From Nonomuraea dietziae (lineage in GTDB: Bacteria; Actinomycetota; Actinomycetes; Streptosporangiales; Streptosporangiaceae), in assembly GCF_014195505.1 (NCBI RefSeq), contig NZ_JACIBV010000003.1, positions 310,001-374,000 of the forward strand: a stretch of 64,000 nt of DNA, in the 5' to 3' direction. This document shows positions 1-9,749 of this stretch, one piece after another. Below the pieces are notes generated by a model. It was not told the DNA's origin, did not search any database, and worked only from the letters and a program-made list of their open reading frames with translations. Each line of letters opens with the position of its first letter. Position 1 is the stretch's first letter. The translations under genes were made by a program, and so were the position numbers.

Positions 1-589
1 GCGACAACCCTCCGGAGTTGCGGGAGGCGAGATAGACCAGCGTCGAGACCAGGAGCGCCCCCAGGAAGGCTCCGACCGACACCGCGTAGATCCCCATCGC
101 TGCCATGGCGCCGAAGACGCTGACGAGTACCGCTCCCGCCGAAGCACCCGAGGACACCCCGAGGACGAACGGGTCGGCCAGCGCATTGCGTACCATCGCC
201 TGGATCGCCACGCCGACGGCGCTCAGTCCTGCCCCGACCAGAACGGCGAGGAGCACACGAGGAGTCCGGACCTGCCAGATGATCTGGTAGGCCGTCACCT
301 CGTCGGCAGTGATCCTGCCTCCGGTCAGCGCCGCCCACAGGTAGCGGAGCGTCTCTCCAGGTGACACCGCGGCGGCGCCGAGCCCGATGGCCAGCAGGAC
401 CGACACCACAAGAACGCCGGTGAGGATCACGCAAAGGAGCGGCACGTTGATCGCCGCTGCCCCCGCCGGGGGATTCGGGATTTTCTGGCCGTCGATCCGG
501 GATGGCTGCTGCACGTCCGGGACCGGAGGTCCCCCTGCGCCGGACAAGTTACGGACACCCCCAACAACGATAACGGTTTTCGTGACCAT
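1..589 (-). CDS. FecCD-family metal-chelate ABC transporter permease (partial, C-terminus off the window)
   Basis: Inner-membrane permease of a siderophore/metal-chelate ABC importer (BtuC/FhuB fold). The minus-strand frame from ATG 589 runs off the left edge. After a Pro-rich N-terminal stretch of about 50 residues comes a first membrane helix, then the family hallmark RTPRVLLAVLVGAGLS, followed by IQAMVRNALADPFVLGVSSG, diagnostic of FecCD permeases. The start is uncertain because a Zur-like box overlaps the first codons of the ATG 589 reading; a downstream GTG (VQQPSR) may be the true start. Partner ATPase and binding protein would lie outside the window. Substrate is not readable; the box would favour zinc or a zincophore, by inference. 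Confidence 0.85.
   Translation of the reverse strand, partial: MVTKTVIVVGGVRNLSGAGGPPVPDVQQPSRIDGQKIPNPPAGAAAINVPLLCVILTGVLVVSVLLAIGLGAAAVSPGETLRYLWAALTGGRITADEVTAYQIIWQVRTPRVLLAVLVGAGLSAVGVAIQAMVRNALADPFVLGVSSGASAGAVLVSVFGAMAAMGIYAVSVGAFLGALLVSTLVYLASRNSGGLS
568..582. promoter_or_regulatory. Zur/Fur-like operator (7-1-7 palindrome)
   Basis: CGATAAC-G-GTTTTCG is a 7-1-7 inverted repeat with one mismatch, resembling the actinobacterial Zur box pattern TGAAAAC-N-GTTTTCA. It sits at the 5' end of the permease gene, where binding would block transcription. The assignment rests on motif resemblance only. Confidence 0.4.
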
Positions 590-660
590 AGCATGGTGGA
601 TATCAGGCACAGCCGAGACCGATCTCGCCAGGTCACGCGTCACGGATGTCCTTGACGCCG

Positions 661-1782
661 CTAATGCAGCGTCGCCATGCGGGTACGTCGTGCGGCGGGC
701 GACACCCATGCCAGGACGAGCGCGGCCACGGCGGCCCAGAGTGCGGTGAGGACGGGCATGAGGGGACTGATCTCGTACAGGGCGGCGCCCAGGAGGGGGC
801 CGACGATGAAGGTGGCGCCGATGGTGGCGTTCACGAGGCCCGAGATCGAGCGCTGTTGCGTGGGTTCGGCGACGAGGGTTGATGCGGCGGTGAAGCCGGG
901 GATCGCGAGGCCCAACCCCAGGGCGAGCAGGCCGAAGGATGCGGAGATCAGCCAGAGGCTGTCAGCGAGGGCGAGCAGCGCTGGGGATGCCGGCGCGGAG
1001 CAGGCGCAGGACCGGCCAGCCGAGCGCCGGAACCGCGCCGCCCTGCACCGCGACGAGTATCAACCCGGCGGTGAACAGTGAGATGCCCACTGCGCCGGCG
1101 GTCTCCTGCGGCCCGAGATGAAGGCGGTCGACAACCAGGAAGCCGAGGATCACTTGGACCAGGCCGAGGGACAGGTAGAGGCAGAAGCTGATCGCGAGGA
1201 GCGGCCACAGCCGGGCGTCCCACGGGCGCAACTGCGGGCCGCCGGGTTCGGACGAGGCCTTCGCGTGCGGGGGGCGTACGGTCGCCAGAACCCAGACGGA
1301 AAGGAGCAGGCACAGGACGGCGGCGAGGTAGAGCGGGAGCATGAGCGACACCACGGCCAGTGCGCCGCCTCCGGCGGGACCTAGGACGAGGGAGACGCCT
1401 TGCGCCGCGCCGACCATACCGGTCGCACGAGTGCGTTCGGCCTCCATGGTGGCGTGGCGGCCGTGCCGGCGACCGCCAGGGCGGCGACTCCGGCGCCGAA
1501 GAGGACACTGCGGGTGACGAGCATCAGGGCGAACACGACGGGCGTGGGCATCGCGCCGTCGAGACCGATGGCGGCGACGATCGCGAATCCGGCCAGCCCT
1601 GTGGTGGCAAGCCCGAGCCCCGACAGCAGGACCAGACGTAGTCCGATCCTCCGTAAGGCGTGTCCCCGCAGCAGGCTGGCGATGGTCAGGGCGGTGGCGG
1701 CGACGGTGATGACCAGGCCCAGCTGGGTCTCGGTCAGCTTCAGCTCACGTGAGAGCGGTGCCAGGACCGGGACGAGGCTCAT
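661..1782 (-). pseudogene. MFS transporter, broken by two frameshifts
   Basis: Three minus-strand frames line up as one major facilitator protein of about 374 residues: 1782-1440 (MSLVPVLAPLSREL, TETQLGLVITVAA), 1447-962 (ERTRATGMVGAAQGVSLVLG, the conserved motif C region) and about 960-661 (GLAIPGFTAASTLVAEPTQQ, then the last helices). Frame changes lie near 1440-1470 and 970-1000. The N-terminus begins right at a breakpoint (1783) where an unrelated truncated gene starts on the other strand, so it may also be shortened. Family assignment is firm, substrate unknown, and it is probably non-functional unless the indels are sequencing errors. Confidence 0.75.
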
Positions 1783-2580
1783 GAGTGGCTACGGCGGGTT
1801 GCCAATATGTTGCGCAAGCCTGTCGGCCTCAAGGCCCACAGCGAACTGCTTACCGCCACAGGCTGGCTGGCGCTGCTAGTGGGGTGTCTGGAGTACGACA
1901 TGGGCCTCAGGACTGCGGCAGAAGTGACCCGAGCTGCAGCTCACAAACTCGGCGAAGAAGCAGGCAACACCGAGATCATCGGGTGGTCGCATGAGATGTC
2001 GGCCTGGTTCGCCCTAACACAGGGTCGATACCGCGATGTCATTGCACCGGCCTGTGCCGCACAGGACGCGAGCCGTGACCACTCCGTCGTCGTCCAGCTC
2101 ATCGCCCAAGAGGCTAAAGCTCTGGCTCGAACCGGAGACTCCCGCAAGCTGCGCGAGACTCTAGAGCGTGGCCGTGCGGTTCTGGATGGTTTTCCCGTTC
2201 CGGAGCGGACCGACAATCACTTCATCGTTGATCCCGCCAAATGGGATTTCTACGCTATGGACGCTTACCGGTTGGCAGGCGAGGACTCTCTCGCGGTCAT
2301 GCACGCGAACGAAGTCATCGCGAGTGCGGTAGCACCCGATGGAACTGTTCGTGCTCCTATGCGTATGGCTGAAGCCAAACTTACTCTTGGAGTGGCGGCA
2401 GCACGTGGCGGAAATCTCGAAGAAGCCATCACTTTGGGCCGCGAAGCGACAATGGCCGGACGGAAATCGCTTCCTTCTCTCCTCATGGTCGCGGGGGAGC
2501 TGGACGCCGTACTGGAACGTAGCTTCCCCGCTGAACCGGAGACCGAGAAATTCCGCGAGCTGCTGCGTTCGCTCCGTTAA
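1783..2580 (+). pseudogene. C-terminal part of an XRE-family regulator with TPR-like helices (5'-truncated)
   Basis: The frame is open from the junction at 1783 (EWLRRVANMLRKPVGLKAHS) to the stop at 2580. It matches the helical C-terminal half of Streptomyces-type XRE/HTH regulators, which carry landmarks such as LLTATGWLALLVGCLEYDMG and WFALTQGRYRDV. The usual N-terminal HTH domain (about 130 residues) is absent because the sequence switches abruptly to the MFS gene on the other strand. ATG 1807 gives a 257-residue product without a DNA-binding domain. Recombination scar; function lost or altered. Confidence 0.65.
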
Positions 2581-3069
2581 GGCTCGCTCGCAAACTCCGC
2601 GCGTGATCTCGGCCGCTTCCCAGGAGGCTGTGAGAACTTTCTTCTCAAACTTAAAGCGGCCCTTACCGGGCCGCACGCGCCGCCGGCTCGGCGCGCGCCG
2701 GCGCACGCCGCTTGAGCTCTGTGCCCGGCACGCAACACGCCGGTCGGCTGGCGCGGACGAGAGGACAGGGCCGCAGAGCTGCAGAACGCACTACAGGAGT
2801 CGACGGGGCCAAGCTCATCAGCGCATGCGCATGTAGGCACGGGGTTGGGCTTACGGCACGCCTCCGGCAGGGGCACTCTGGACTCCGGGAAGGCGGGGCC
2901 CGGGCGCATTCGCGACGACAGAAAACCTGCCCTCAATGGCAATAATCCCACTTTCGGATCTCAACTCCTGCCTGATAAAATTGGTTAGATACAACACACG
3001 GCCAACAAGCCGATAATGAAATCAAGTTTCATGACATTCTCGTACATGCGCTCAAGAGAGGGATGTTTA
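2581..3069. other. Intergenic, no gene found
   Basis: No convincing coding frame between the truncated regulator and the secreted protein at 3070. Base composition drops sharply after about 2940 (A/T-rich stretch up to the next start), which probably contains that gene's promoter. The only structure noted is the hairpin at 2656-2674. Confidence 0.5.
2656..2674 (+). terminator. GC hairpin downstream of the truncated regulator
   Basis: GCGGCCC-ttacc-GGGCCGC is a perfect 7 bp stem with a 5 nt loop, 76 bases after the stop codon at 2580. There is no clear T-run, as is common for actinomycete terminators. Confidence 0.45.
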
Positions 3070-3594
3070 ATGAGAAAGGCCATTCGAAACGCAACGATGG
3101 CCGGCGCCTTCTTGACTACGATGTTCGCCGGGACGACCGCCGCCGACGCCCTATCGCCTGTCTCGCCAAAGCCTCAGACCGGAAAGCATTGCGTTACTGT
3201 TCTAAAGAAGCTTAAGCCAGGGCAAACTGAATCTGAGATTGTGTCACACCAATGTTCCGACAATAAAGAGGCGTTGGTAATGCCTAGCGCGGCGCTGGTC
3301 CTCGCTGAATTGTATGAACACATCAATCATAAGGGAGCCTCGTGGTTGCTCGTAGGCTATGATGGATCATGTGATTCATCGGGCTACGCAGTCCCCGATA
3401 TCGGCTGGTTGTGGAGTAATGTCGCGTCGTCTGCCAGGACGCAATATGAGTGTAGTCGCCTAGAGGCATACGACCTTCCGAGTTATCGCGGAGCCAGCCG
3501 CGCTTGGCAACGGCCGGGATCCTGGCTGATAACAGTGCCGGACATGGGCGACTTCAACGACAAGCTCACGTCCTTTAGAGTGAAGCGGGTCTAG
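3070..3594 (+). CDS. Secreted beta/gamma-crystallin-like small protein
   Basis: 174 residues from ATG 3070, chosen over ATG 3016 because a purine-rich Shine-Dalgarno (gagaggga) precedes it and the N-terminus MRKAIRNATMAGAFLTTMFA is a Sec signal peptide with an A-D-A cleavage zone. The mature part contains LYEHINHKGASWLLVGYDG and ends FNDKLTSFRVKR, the pattern of Greek-key crystallin or peptidase-inhibitor-I36-like domains (aromatic-rich, wNDkiSS motif). Four Cys could form disulfides. It has lower GC than its neighbours, so it may be foreign. Likely extracellular; target unknown. Confidence 0.6.
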   Translation: MRKAIRNATMAGAFLTTMFAGTTAADALSPVSPKPQTGKHCVTVLKKLKPGQTESEIVSHQCSDNKEALVMPSAALVLAELYEHINHKGASWLLVGYDGSCDSSGYAVPDIGWLWSNVASSARTQYECSRLEAYDLPSYRGASRAWQRPGSWLITVPDMGDFNDKLTSFRVKRV

Positions 3595-3839
3595 AGGCGT
3601 AAGACCTATGCTCACTCTGGCCGCTCGTCGCGCCATCCTCACATGAGCTGGGAAACACACAACTCGGGTCACGCGGTGTCAGTAATTGTTGTGCCGAGTA
3701 CACCACCAAGACGGTGATGAGCAGCGGAATCAATGCTTTGCGCACCAGAAGGGGCCCTTCTCCGGTAATTCGCTCATGTGGCTGGCGTGGCTTGGGGCGT
3801 GGCGCGGGATCTCCGTTGCTTCGTCGCAGTCGATGGCTT

Positions 3840-4143
3840 CTGGCATCGAGCGCGTTCACCGAATCCCGCGGACCCACGATCACCAGCGGTGATGTGGTTG
3901 CCAACATGCCCAGCTGAGGGACGAGGTCCTCGTGCGTCGTGCAGGTGATGCAGCCGTGGGCGCGCTGCACGTCGGCCAAGCCCAGCACGCGTGTCGACTC
4001 GCGGAGGGTACGCCGGACGAGTCCGTCGGTGTCCTTGCTCAATCGTGGTGGAGGGCGAGCGCGCCGAGATGGTCGGGGAGGAGCCGCGCGACGGTGGCGG
4101 TGCGGGCGGTGCCGTGGAGGGCCCGCGGCGGCGGTGAGCACAC
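3840..4143 (-). pseudogene. CobW-like (zinc GTPase family) N-terminal remnant
   Basis: Minus-strand frames read ALHGTARTATVARLLPDHLG, then, after a one-base loss near 4043, KDTDGLVRRTLRESTRVLG and RAHGCITCTTHEDLVPQL. The CxxC in GCITCTT and the following strands match CobW/COG0523 proteins of actinobacteria, which supply zinc under Zur control. Similarity stops near 3840, leaving roughly the first 100 residues. A Zur-like box lies 17 bases upstream of the apparent start, consistent with the usual regulation of this family. Decayed gene. Confidence 0.6.
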
Positions 4144-4159
4144 GACTCCATATCAATAA

Positions 4160-4174
4160 TGAAAACCATTCCCA
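4160..4174. promoter_or_regulatory. Zur-like box upstream of the CobW remnant
   Basis: TGAAAAC-C-ATTCCCA: one half matches the actinobacterial Zur half-site exactly and the other half is degenerate. Its placement just upstream of a CobW-family remnant fits established Zur regulons. Confidence 0.4.
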
Positions 4175-4440
4175 TGCTATGGCGCAGCTTTGCAAGGAGA
4201 AGGGGAGCGTTTGCGGAATGGGATGCGACCCGTGATCGAGCGCGTGCTCCTAGAAGGTCACGGCACGTGACGATGCTGTGGCTGCTCGCACACCGCGCAT
4301 ACGCCGTACACTTCTTCGGCTCTGAAACCCTCCACAAGGTTCCCTTCCGGTCGTTCTGCCGAACCCGTCCCTCCCACGACTCCCGGTCGTCGAAATCGTG
4401 GTAGCCGTAGGCGTCCCGAATCATCCACGCGGGCTCGTAG

Positions 4441-4662
4441 GCCGTCTTCGGCCGCGAGCCCTACCGGCTGACCCGCTCGGCCAAGGGCGAGTCGGCCGCG
4501 ATCTTCACCGCCGCCGGCGACGTGCTGTTCACCTCCGAACCCCGCGAGGCCGTGCGGCGCATGGATGAGCATCATCGATTCGTACGGGTGGACTGGAACC
4601 GACCGGAACGCCGCCGTCCAAATACGGGTCATGAGGTCTTTAGGTCCTCAAGGGGACAGTGA
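4441..4662 (+). pseudogene. C-terminal fragment of an unrecognised protein
   Basis: Open frame from directly after an in-frame stop (4438-4440) to TGA 4660-4662, with no start codon at its head. Coding-like composition (AIFTAAGDVLFTSEP, EAVRRMDEHHRFVRVDW) suggests the tail of a real gene cut at about 4441. On its left, minus-strand sequence (4200-4430, MIRDAYGYHDFDDRES) looks like part of another truncated gene, so 4441 is probably a recombination joint. No family recognised. Confidence 0.35.
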
Positions 4663-4721
4663 GGCCACAGAGACCTTAACGGTCCCAGGCATACCTTCAC
4701 TGGTCGGTGTAGGCTCAGCCG

Positions 4722-5447
4722 ATGCGTCAAGCTCTATGGCAGTTGGCAGGCCGCGTCTGGTGGTATCCACACGACGAGGATCCCGACAATATCCAGGGCG
4801 GCGTCGCGGTCATCTCCGACCCCGCGGGCAGCGTCGTGGTCGACGCCGGCAACAGCCCGTCCACCGCGCGCCGGATCCAGGCGGCCATCGAGGCGGCCGG
4901 GCTCCCCGCCGCCCGGCGCCTGATCTACACCCACCACCACTGGGACCACGTCTGGGGCGCGTGCGCCTGGCCGGAGGTAGAGATCATCGGCCACCGCGAC
5001 GGCGCGCGCATCCTGGAAGTCGAGGCCCAGCGTCCCTGGAGTCACCACTACCTGCGCGCCGAGGTCGAGGCCAACCCCAGGCTCGGACCCAGCTTCCGGG
5101 GACGCGCATGGGCGATGCCCTCCTGGGAGGGCTTCACGGTGGTGCCGCCGCACACCGAGTTCGACGACGACCTCACCCTGCCAGGTGGCATCGAAGTGCG
5201 GCACGTCGGCGGGCAGCACGCGGAGGACTCGACCATCGTGGCCGTCCCGGACGCCGGCGTGCTGCTACTGGGCGACTGCTTCTACTCACCTCCGCTCCAC
5301 CTGCGCCAGGCGGGCGACGGCTACGCCGCCGACCTGGCCGACCGGCTGATGTCGGAGTATCCGGAGGGGCGCTACGACTGGTTCGTCGACAGCCACAGCC
5401 CGCCACGGTCCCGGCAGTCCCTGCGGGACCTGATCGTTTCCGGCTGA
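4722..5447 (+). CDS. Metallo-beta-lactamase-fold hydrolase
   Basis: 241 residues from ATG 4722. Binuclear zinc hydrolase of the MBL superfamily. The HxHxDH motif is in YTHHHWDHVWG (residues about 69-79), GGQHAEDST supplies the next metal His, GVLLLGDCFY the bridging Asp, and DSHSPP the C-terminal His. The N-terminal strands (GGVAVISDPAGSVVVDAGNS) follow the usual alpha-beta/beta-alpha plan. The substrate cannot be read from sequence; glyoxalase II-like, lactonase or quinolinase-type activities are all possible. Monocistronic between two scars, full length and apparently intact. Confidence 0.85.
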   Translation: MRQALWQLAGRVWWYPHDEDPDNIQGGVAVISDPAGSVVVDAGNSPSTARRIQAAIEAAGLPAARRLIYTHHHWDHVWGACAWPEVEIIGHRDGARILEVEAQRPWSHHYLRAEVEANPRLGPSFRGRAWAMPSWEGFTVVPPHTEFDDDLTLPGGIEVRHVGGQHAEDSTIVAVPDAGVLLLGDCFYSPPLHLRQAGDGYAADLADRLMSEYPEGRYDWFVDSHSPPRSRQSLRDLIVSG

Positions 5448-5797
5448 GACAACCGGCCGAAGCCGCCGGCCAGGTCATGGACGCGGCCGCGCTCGGCGTA
5501 CGTCGGAGGAACCACGCCTACAACCGCCAAGCCGAACCGTTTAACCGACCGCACCAAGATCCCAAACGATCGTGGTCAAGCAAGCCGGTGCGCCTTGGCC
5601 GTAAAAATACCCGATGGTACCGCCCCGCAACGGCAGACGCCGGGCCGTCCGGTGCGGGCGCGCCTGGGTCGCCATGATCGCCTCACGCAGTTCGCGCGCC
5701 GGGCCCCTGGTCCGGCGAATAGTCGCAGGCCAGAGATGGGTTCGTTGAATTTTCCGCGATTGCTACGAGGCCCCCATCTACCCCGCGATGCTCGGAG
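5448..5797. other. Intergenic, no gene supported
   Basis: Only shadow frames are present. A stretch at 5738-5769 resembles a Tn3-family terminal repeat and would mark the outer end of the transposase remnant that follows. Confidence 0.4.
5738..5769. repeat. Candidate Tn3-family terminal inverted repeat
   Basis: Begins GGGTTCGTTG, continues AATTTTCCGCGATTGC, and lies about 30 bases beyond the transposase stop codon, where a Tn3-type 38 bp end is expected. No partner end was found nearby, so this is position-based inference. Confidence 0.3.
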
Positions 5798-7370
5798 TCA
5801 GCCCGCACCGAGGGCGCCGAGGGCGCCGATGCTCAGCCGGGCGTTCAGGTCGAGGCGGACCTCGCCGTAGGGGCGCACATGCAACCAGAACAGCGGGGTC
5901 AGGCCGCGCCGGTCGACCGGGGTGAGCAGGGCGGCCCACTCGGGTTCGGCGAGCACGTCCTGCAGCATCAGAGTGTTGACGTAGACCAGGGCGGCCTGCA
6001 GGATGCGCAGGCACAATGCCGTCATCTCGACCTCTACGCGCCGGTTGGTGGAGATCTCGCCGCCGCGGCCGTAGCAGATCACCGCGTTGGCGCGATTCCA
6101 CGCCTCAACCACGTTCAGCCCTTCCTCAATCTCCCGCTGCAGATCGCGGTCGCGTAGGTGCCGGGCCACGAAGGGGGTGCGCGCCGCACGGCCGATCTCC
6201 AGCATCGCCTGATAGGCCGGGGTGAGAGGCGGTGCGGGTGAAGCGCGACAAGATGGCCTCGGTGGAGGCGGTGCGGGTGCGGACCGCGGTGGCGTACTTG
6301 ATGACCTGGTCGTAATTCTTAGCGATGATGTCCCATCGGATCGGCCGGGTCATCGCCGGCGCCAGGTTCGCATAGCGGGCCATGTCACCGTAGTCGACCT
6401 GGTAGAGCTTGACCCGGTTGATCTGCTTGATGCGCGGCAGCAAGTCCACGCTGAGAAGTCGCGTCACCCCGAAGCCAGGCTCCGACTCCCCGTGCAAGTC
6501 CACGTAGTTGCCCTCGACCCTCATGGTGGTGCCCTGCCGAATGGCGCGCTCCACCATCGCGGCGACCTCGGAGGCCGACGCCTTCAGCGTCTGGGAGTGC
6601 ACGACCACCGACCCGCGTTCGACTTGCCAGTACACCAAGATCCCGCGACCGCCGTAGCGCGAGTGCCACTCGGTGAACAGGTTCTGATCCCACGCCCGGA
6701 AGTGGGTGGAGTCGGAGGCGACCGCGGTCGAGCCCTGCCCCCACATGCCGGCGTCGCGGGCGGCGAAGGTGGCGTTGGCGATCTCGACCGCGATGGTGCG
6801 GGCCACCTCCGGGGTCAGGTAGCGGCGGCGCACGTAGCGCAGGTCCTCCTCGCTGTGGTCGTGGGCGCCGGAGATCACCTGCCGGATGCCGCAGTTGGTG
6901 CCGTAGGCGTAGATGACCAGCATGAGCTGTTCGGCGAGCACTTCGGGGCTCATGTGGCCGCTGCCGGTCGCCGCGGTCACCTTGGCCAGGCAGCCGGTGC
7001 GCAAGATCGCCTCCTTGAGGATGTCGATCAGCGGGACCGCGCTCCACCGTCTGGCCACCTCATTCTTGATCCGGCGCAGGTTGCGCGGCTCAGGGGCGGC
7101 CTCGATCGGGGTCAGCTTGATCGCCCCGGGCCTTGCGGTCGCTGATCTCCACCCAGGCCAGGGAGGGCAGCGCGTCGTTGAGGTCGGCCAGGGCGGTGGT
7201 CATCTCCTCCCGGAGACTGTCGCAGAACTCGGTGGGGTCCAGGGGTTTGCGCAGCTCGCGGTAGTGCTCGGCGCGGCGGGACTCGTAGTCGGCGGGCAGG
7301 TCTTCGTCCGGGTTGCGCCACCGGTCGGCGCCGACCACCCAGATCTCCTTGCAGCGCAGCTGCTCGCCAC
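5798..7370 (-). pseudogene. Tn3-family transposase, C-terminal half with frameshifts
   Basis: Minus-strand frames together encode about 520 C-terminal residues of a Tn3-type DDE transposase: 7338-7090 (PADYESRRAEHYRELRKPLD), 7058-about 6215 (VASDSTHFRAWDQNLFTEWH, RYGGRGILVYWQVERG, NYVDLHGESEPGFGVTRLL) and 6205-5798 (ARTPFVARHLRDRDLQREIE, GLNVVEAWNRANAVICYGRG). Frames change near 7128 and 6215. The N-terminal part (DUF4158 region, about 470 residues) is missing because the sequence changes at about 7370. An N-terminal Tn3 fragment in the same orientation lies at 62889-63044. Inactive. Confidence 0.85.
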
Positions 7371-7538
7371 TACCGCGGCACCCACTTCGAGGTCACCCCG
7401 CACGGCCCACCTGCGCCTCGACCCCAGCATGGGCCAAGCGTCCTCTGCGCCTCGCGCGAGCTCACCAACGTCGCCCGCGTCACCGGTAGCGTGCCCGACC
7501 TGGCGAGCCTGCGGCCAGGCATCTACATGGCGAACTGA
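7371..7538 (+). pseudogene. C-terminal fragment of an unrecognised gene
   Basis: The frame from the Tn3 breakpoint to TGA 7536-7538 reads YRGTHFEVTPHG, then SRELTNVARVTGSVPDLASL and ends RPGIYMAN. Composition is coding-like but there is no start. Probably the tail of a gene cut when the Tn3 remnant joined here. Family not recognised. Confidence 0.3.
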
Positions 7539-7805
7539 GTTCTTCGGCGCAGGACCTGAGTGGGCTGTTGTCTACGGAGAGCGAGTCACTTCGGATAACC
7601 GTGATCCATCCGGCAAACAGGAAAAGGCCCTGCTCGCAGGCCCTGACCGGGAGGCGAGAGAAACTCCAGCGAACTCAATATGGCCGAAAACAGCCAAAGA
7701 GTGGCCGATTCACTTCTTTCGTATACCTGTCAGACGCCCATAGAATCGCAGCCAGACACCTGCAAGGACATTGCGGCAATAGCCCGCAGAGAGCGATGGC
7801 CAATG

Positions 7806-8252
7806 ATGAAGCGACAGAAACTCCGTACTCTCAGCGTCGCCCTTACCGGCGGGGTGCTCGCCTTGACGGCGTCAATGACGGCACCGGCTGCGGCAGCCGC
7901 CGCTGAGACGGCGTACAACACCAAGACTCAGTTCCTGGCCGCCACCCCGAACGCTGCGAATCCGCCTTCGTGTGTGGAACGCCGAGTCTCCCTGGCGAAT
8001 GGTGTCTATGAATGGGGGCAGGTCAGATACGACGGTCTCTATCCGCTGAAGCCGGAGTTCTCTCTGGGGGCAGGGATGTACACCATGAAAGACTGCCTTA
8101 GTCCCACAGGTGGGCTTTCGGGATTCTACCACCACACCACCACACTGGACCCCGACAATGCGGGCTGGCCGACTGTGGAGCTAGCAAGGGATTGGCGCCC
8201 TAGGCTGGACGGTACTTACAGGTGGGGCTCTTATCTTGACCCGTCGTTCTGA
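7806..8252 (+). CDS. Small secreted hypothetical protein
   Basis: 148 residues from ATG 7806, preferred over ATG 7680 because it places a signal peptide at the N-terminus: KRQ, hydrophobic LSVALTGGVLALTASM, then an APAAAAAA cleavage zone. The mature part (about 115 residues) is rich in Tyr, Trp and Gly and has two Cys (PPSCVE, MKDCLS) that could pair. No enzyme motif is visible. Function unknown; likely exported. Confidence 0.6.
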   Translation: MKRQKLRTLSVALTGGVLALTASMTAPAAAAAAETAYNTKTQFLAATPNAANPPSCVERRVSLANGVYEWGQVRYDGLYPLKPEFSLGAGMYTMKDCLSPTGGLSGFYHHTTTLDPDNAGWPTVELARDWRPRLDGTYRWGSYLDPSF

Positions 8253-8390
8253 GCCCCAGGTCCCTGCCGCCGGACTCGCCTGTAGAATTCGTGCGACTCC
8301 CGAGCTGATATCGCCGTGAGGGTTAAGAGCTGTTTCTTAGATCTGCTGACCAGATCAGCGCTTGTTCGGCTCGGCGACGCCATTCCAGCA

Positions 8391-9749
8391 CAGGGCCGAA
8401 GCGTTCTCGTCTGACGGGACACGCACGGGCTCGATGACGCCGGGCGGTTGAGGGCACCCCGGCGGGCAGATGGCAAACGCGACCCCTGAAGATCGTTGGG
8501 TGTCTACGCCAGTCGATCAAGAACAGGGGCCGCGTTCGCGTGCCATCATCCCCGATCGACGTGCTCTCCCGCCACCTGGAGCACGTCACCGTCACCGACC
8601 CACCGACTGACCTGCCCACGCTCGCTGAGCTCCTGGACACCATCCCGGATCCGCGCAGCCGGCGGGGCCGCCGCTACCGGCTCGGCCCCCTGCTGGCGTT
8701 ATCCCTGCTCGCCGTGCTCGGCGGAGCAACCTCCCTGGCCAAGATCGCCCGGTTCATCGCCGGATACGACCCCGAGCTGCGCGCCCGGGCCGGCCTGCCC
8801 GGCACCGTGCGGCTGGCGGCCAGTACCCTGGGACGGCTGTTCTCCCGGCTGGACGGCGACGCCTTCGACACTGCGACGTGCACCTACCTGGCCGCGCTCG
8901 CCGACTGCGGCCCGCACTCCACCATCGACATCCGGCCCCCGACCCGGACGACGCTCACCGGCCTGGCCGTGGACGGCAAGACCCTGCGCGGCAGCCGCAC
9001 CCCGGACGGTGTCATCCATCTGCTGGCCGCCACCCGCCACGACACCCAGGTCGTCGTAGCTCAGCGGCAGGTCGAGGCCAAGAGCAACGAGATCCCCGCA
9101 TTCACACCCCTGCTGTCCCACCTGGACCTGACCGGCGTGGTGGTCACCGCCGACGCCCTGCACACCCAGCACGACCACGCCCGGCAGATCGTCGCCGCCG
9201 GCGGCCACTACCTGTTCATCGTCAAGGGCAACCAGCCCACGCTCCTGCGCCGTCTCAAGGCCCTGCCCTGGCGCGAGGCCATTCTCAACGACCGCACCGA
9301 CGAGACCGGGCACGGCCGCCGCGAGATCCGCCGCATGAAGCTCTGCACCGTCCGCCCGGGCCTGCCCTTCACCCATGCCGCCCAGGCGATCCAGGTCAAA
9401 CGCCGCCGTACCGACCACCGCACCGGCAAGACCACCATCGTCACCATCTACGCCGTCACCGACCTCTCACCCGGGCGCATCACCCATCCCCAGCTCGCCG
9501 CACTCATCCGCGGCCATTGGAGCATCGAGGCCCTGCACCACATCCGCGACGTCACCTACCGGGAAGACGCCTGCCGCGTCCGGAGCGGCACCGCACCCCG
9601 GATCCTGGCGACTCTGCGCAACTTGGCCATCGGCCTGGCCCGCCTGATCGGCTGGACCAACGTCGCCGCCGCCATCGACCACTACCGCAGCCACCCCGCC
9701 GACGGGCTTCAGCTACTCGGGTTCACAACATGAGAATGCTTTGGCCTTG
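8391..9749 (+). mobile_element. ISAs1-type insertion sequence
   Basis: Ends are imperfect inverted repeats: CAGGGCCGAAGCGTTCTCG at 8391 pairs with the complement of 9731-9749 (about 17 of 20 matches over the outer segment). The element is 1359 bp with a single transposase and looks complete. No target duplication is evident at the two borders. It appears to have landed in older transposase debris. Confidence 0.75.
8540..9733 (+). CDS. ISAs1-family transposase
   Basis: 397 residues from GTG 8540. Landmarks of the ISAs1 DDE family: LLDTIPDPRSRRGRRYRL near the N-terminus, LAVDGKTLRGSR (first Asp), VVTADALHTQ (second Asp), YLFIVKGNQPTL, GHGRREIRRM and the C-terminal WSIEALHHIRDVTYREDAC with the catalytic Glu region. 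Length is normal and no frame damage is seen, so it is probably active or recently active. Confidence 0.92.
   Translation: MPSSPIDVLSRHLEHVTVTDPPTDLPTLAELLDTIPDPRSRRGRRYRLGPLLALSLLAVLGGATSLAKIARFIAGYDPELRARAGLPGTVRLAASTLGRLFSRLDGDAFDTATCTYLAALADCGPHSTIDIRPPTRTTLTGLAVDGKTLRGSRTPDGVIHLLAATRHDTQVVVAQRQVEAKSNEIPAFTPLLSHLDLTGVVVTADALHTQHDHARQIVAAGGHYLFIVKGNQPTLLRRLKALPWREAILNDRTDETGHGRREIRRMKLCTVRPGLPFTHAAQAIQVKRRRTDHRTGKTTIVTIYAVTDLSPGRITHPQLAALIRGHWSIEALHHIRDVTYREDACRVRSGTAPRILATLRNLAIGLARLIGWTNVAAAIDHYRSHPADGLQLLGFTT

Noticed and set aside
4565..5677. 370-codon plus-strand frame overlapping the metallo-hydrolase
   Set aside because: Arg/Pro-rich +1 shadow of the MBL gene; no recognisable domain and no ribosome site.
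8331..8390. Short minus-strand frame ending LEWRRRAEQALIWSADL as a second transposase tail facing the one at 9750
   Set aside because: Only a loose compositional resemblance; no motif supports it.
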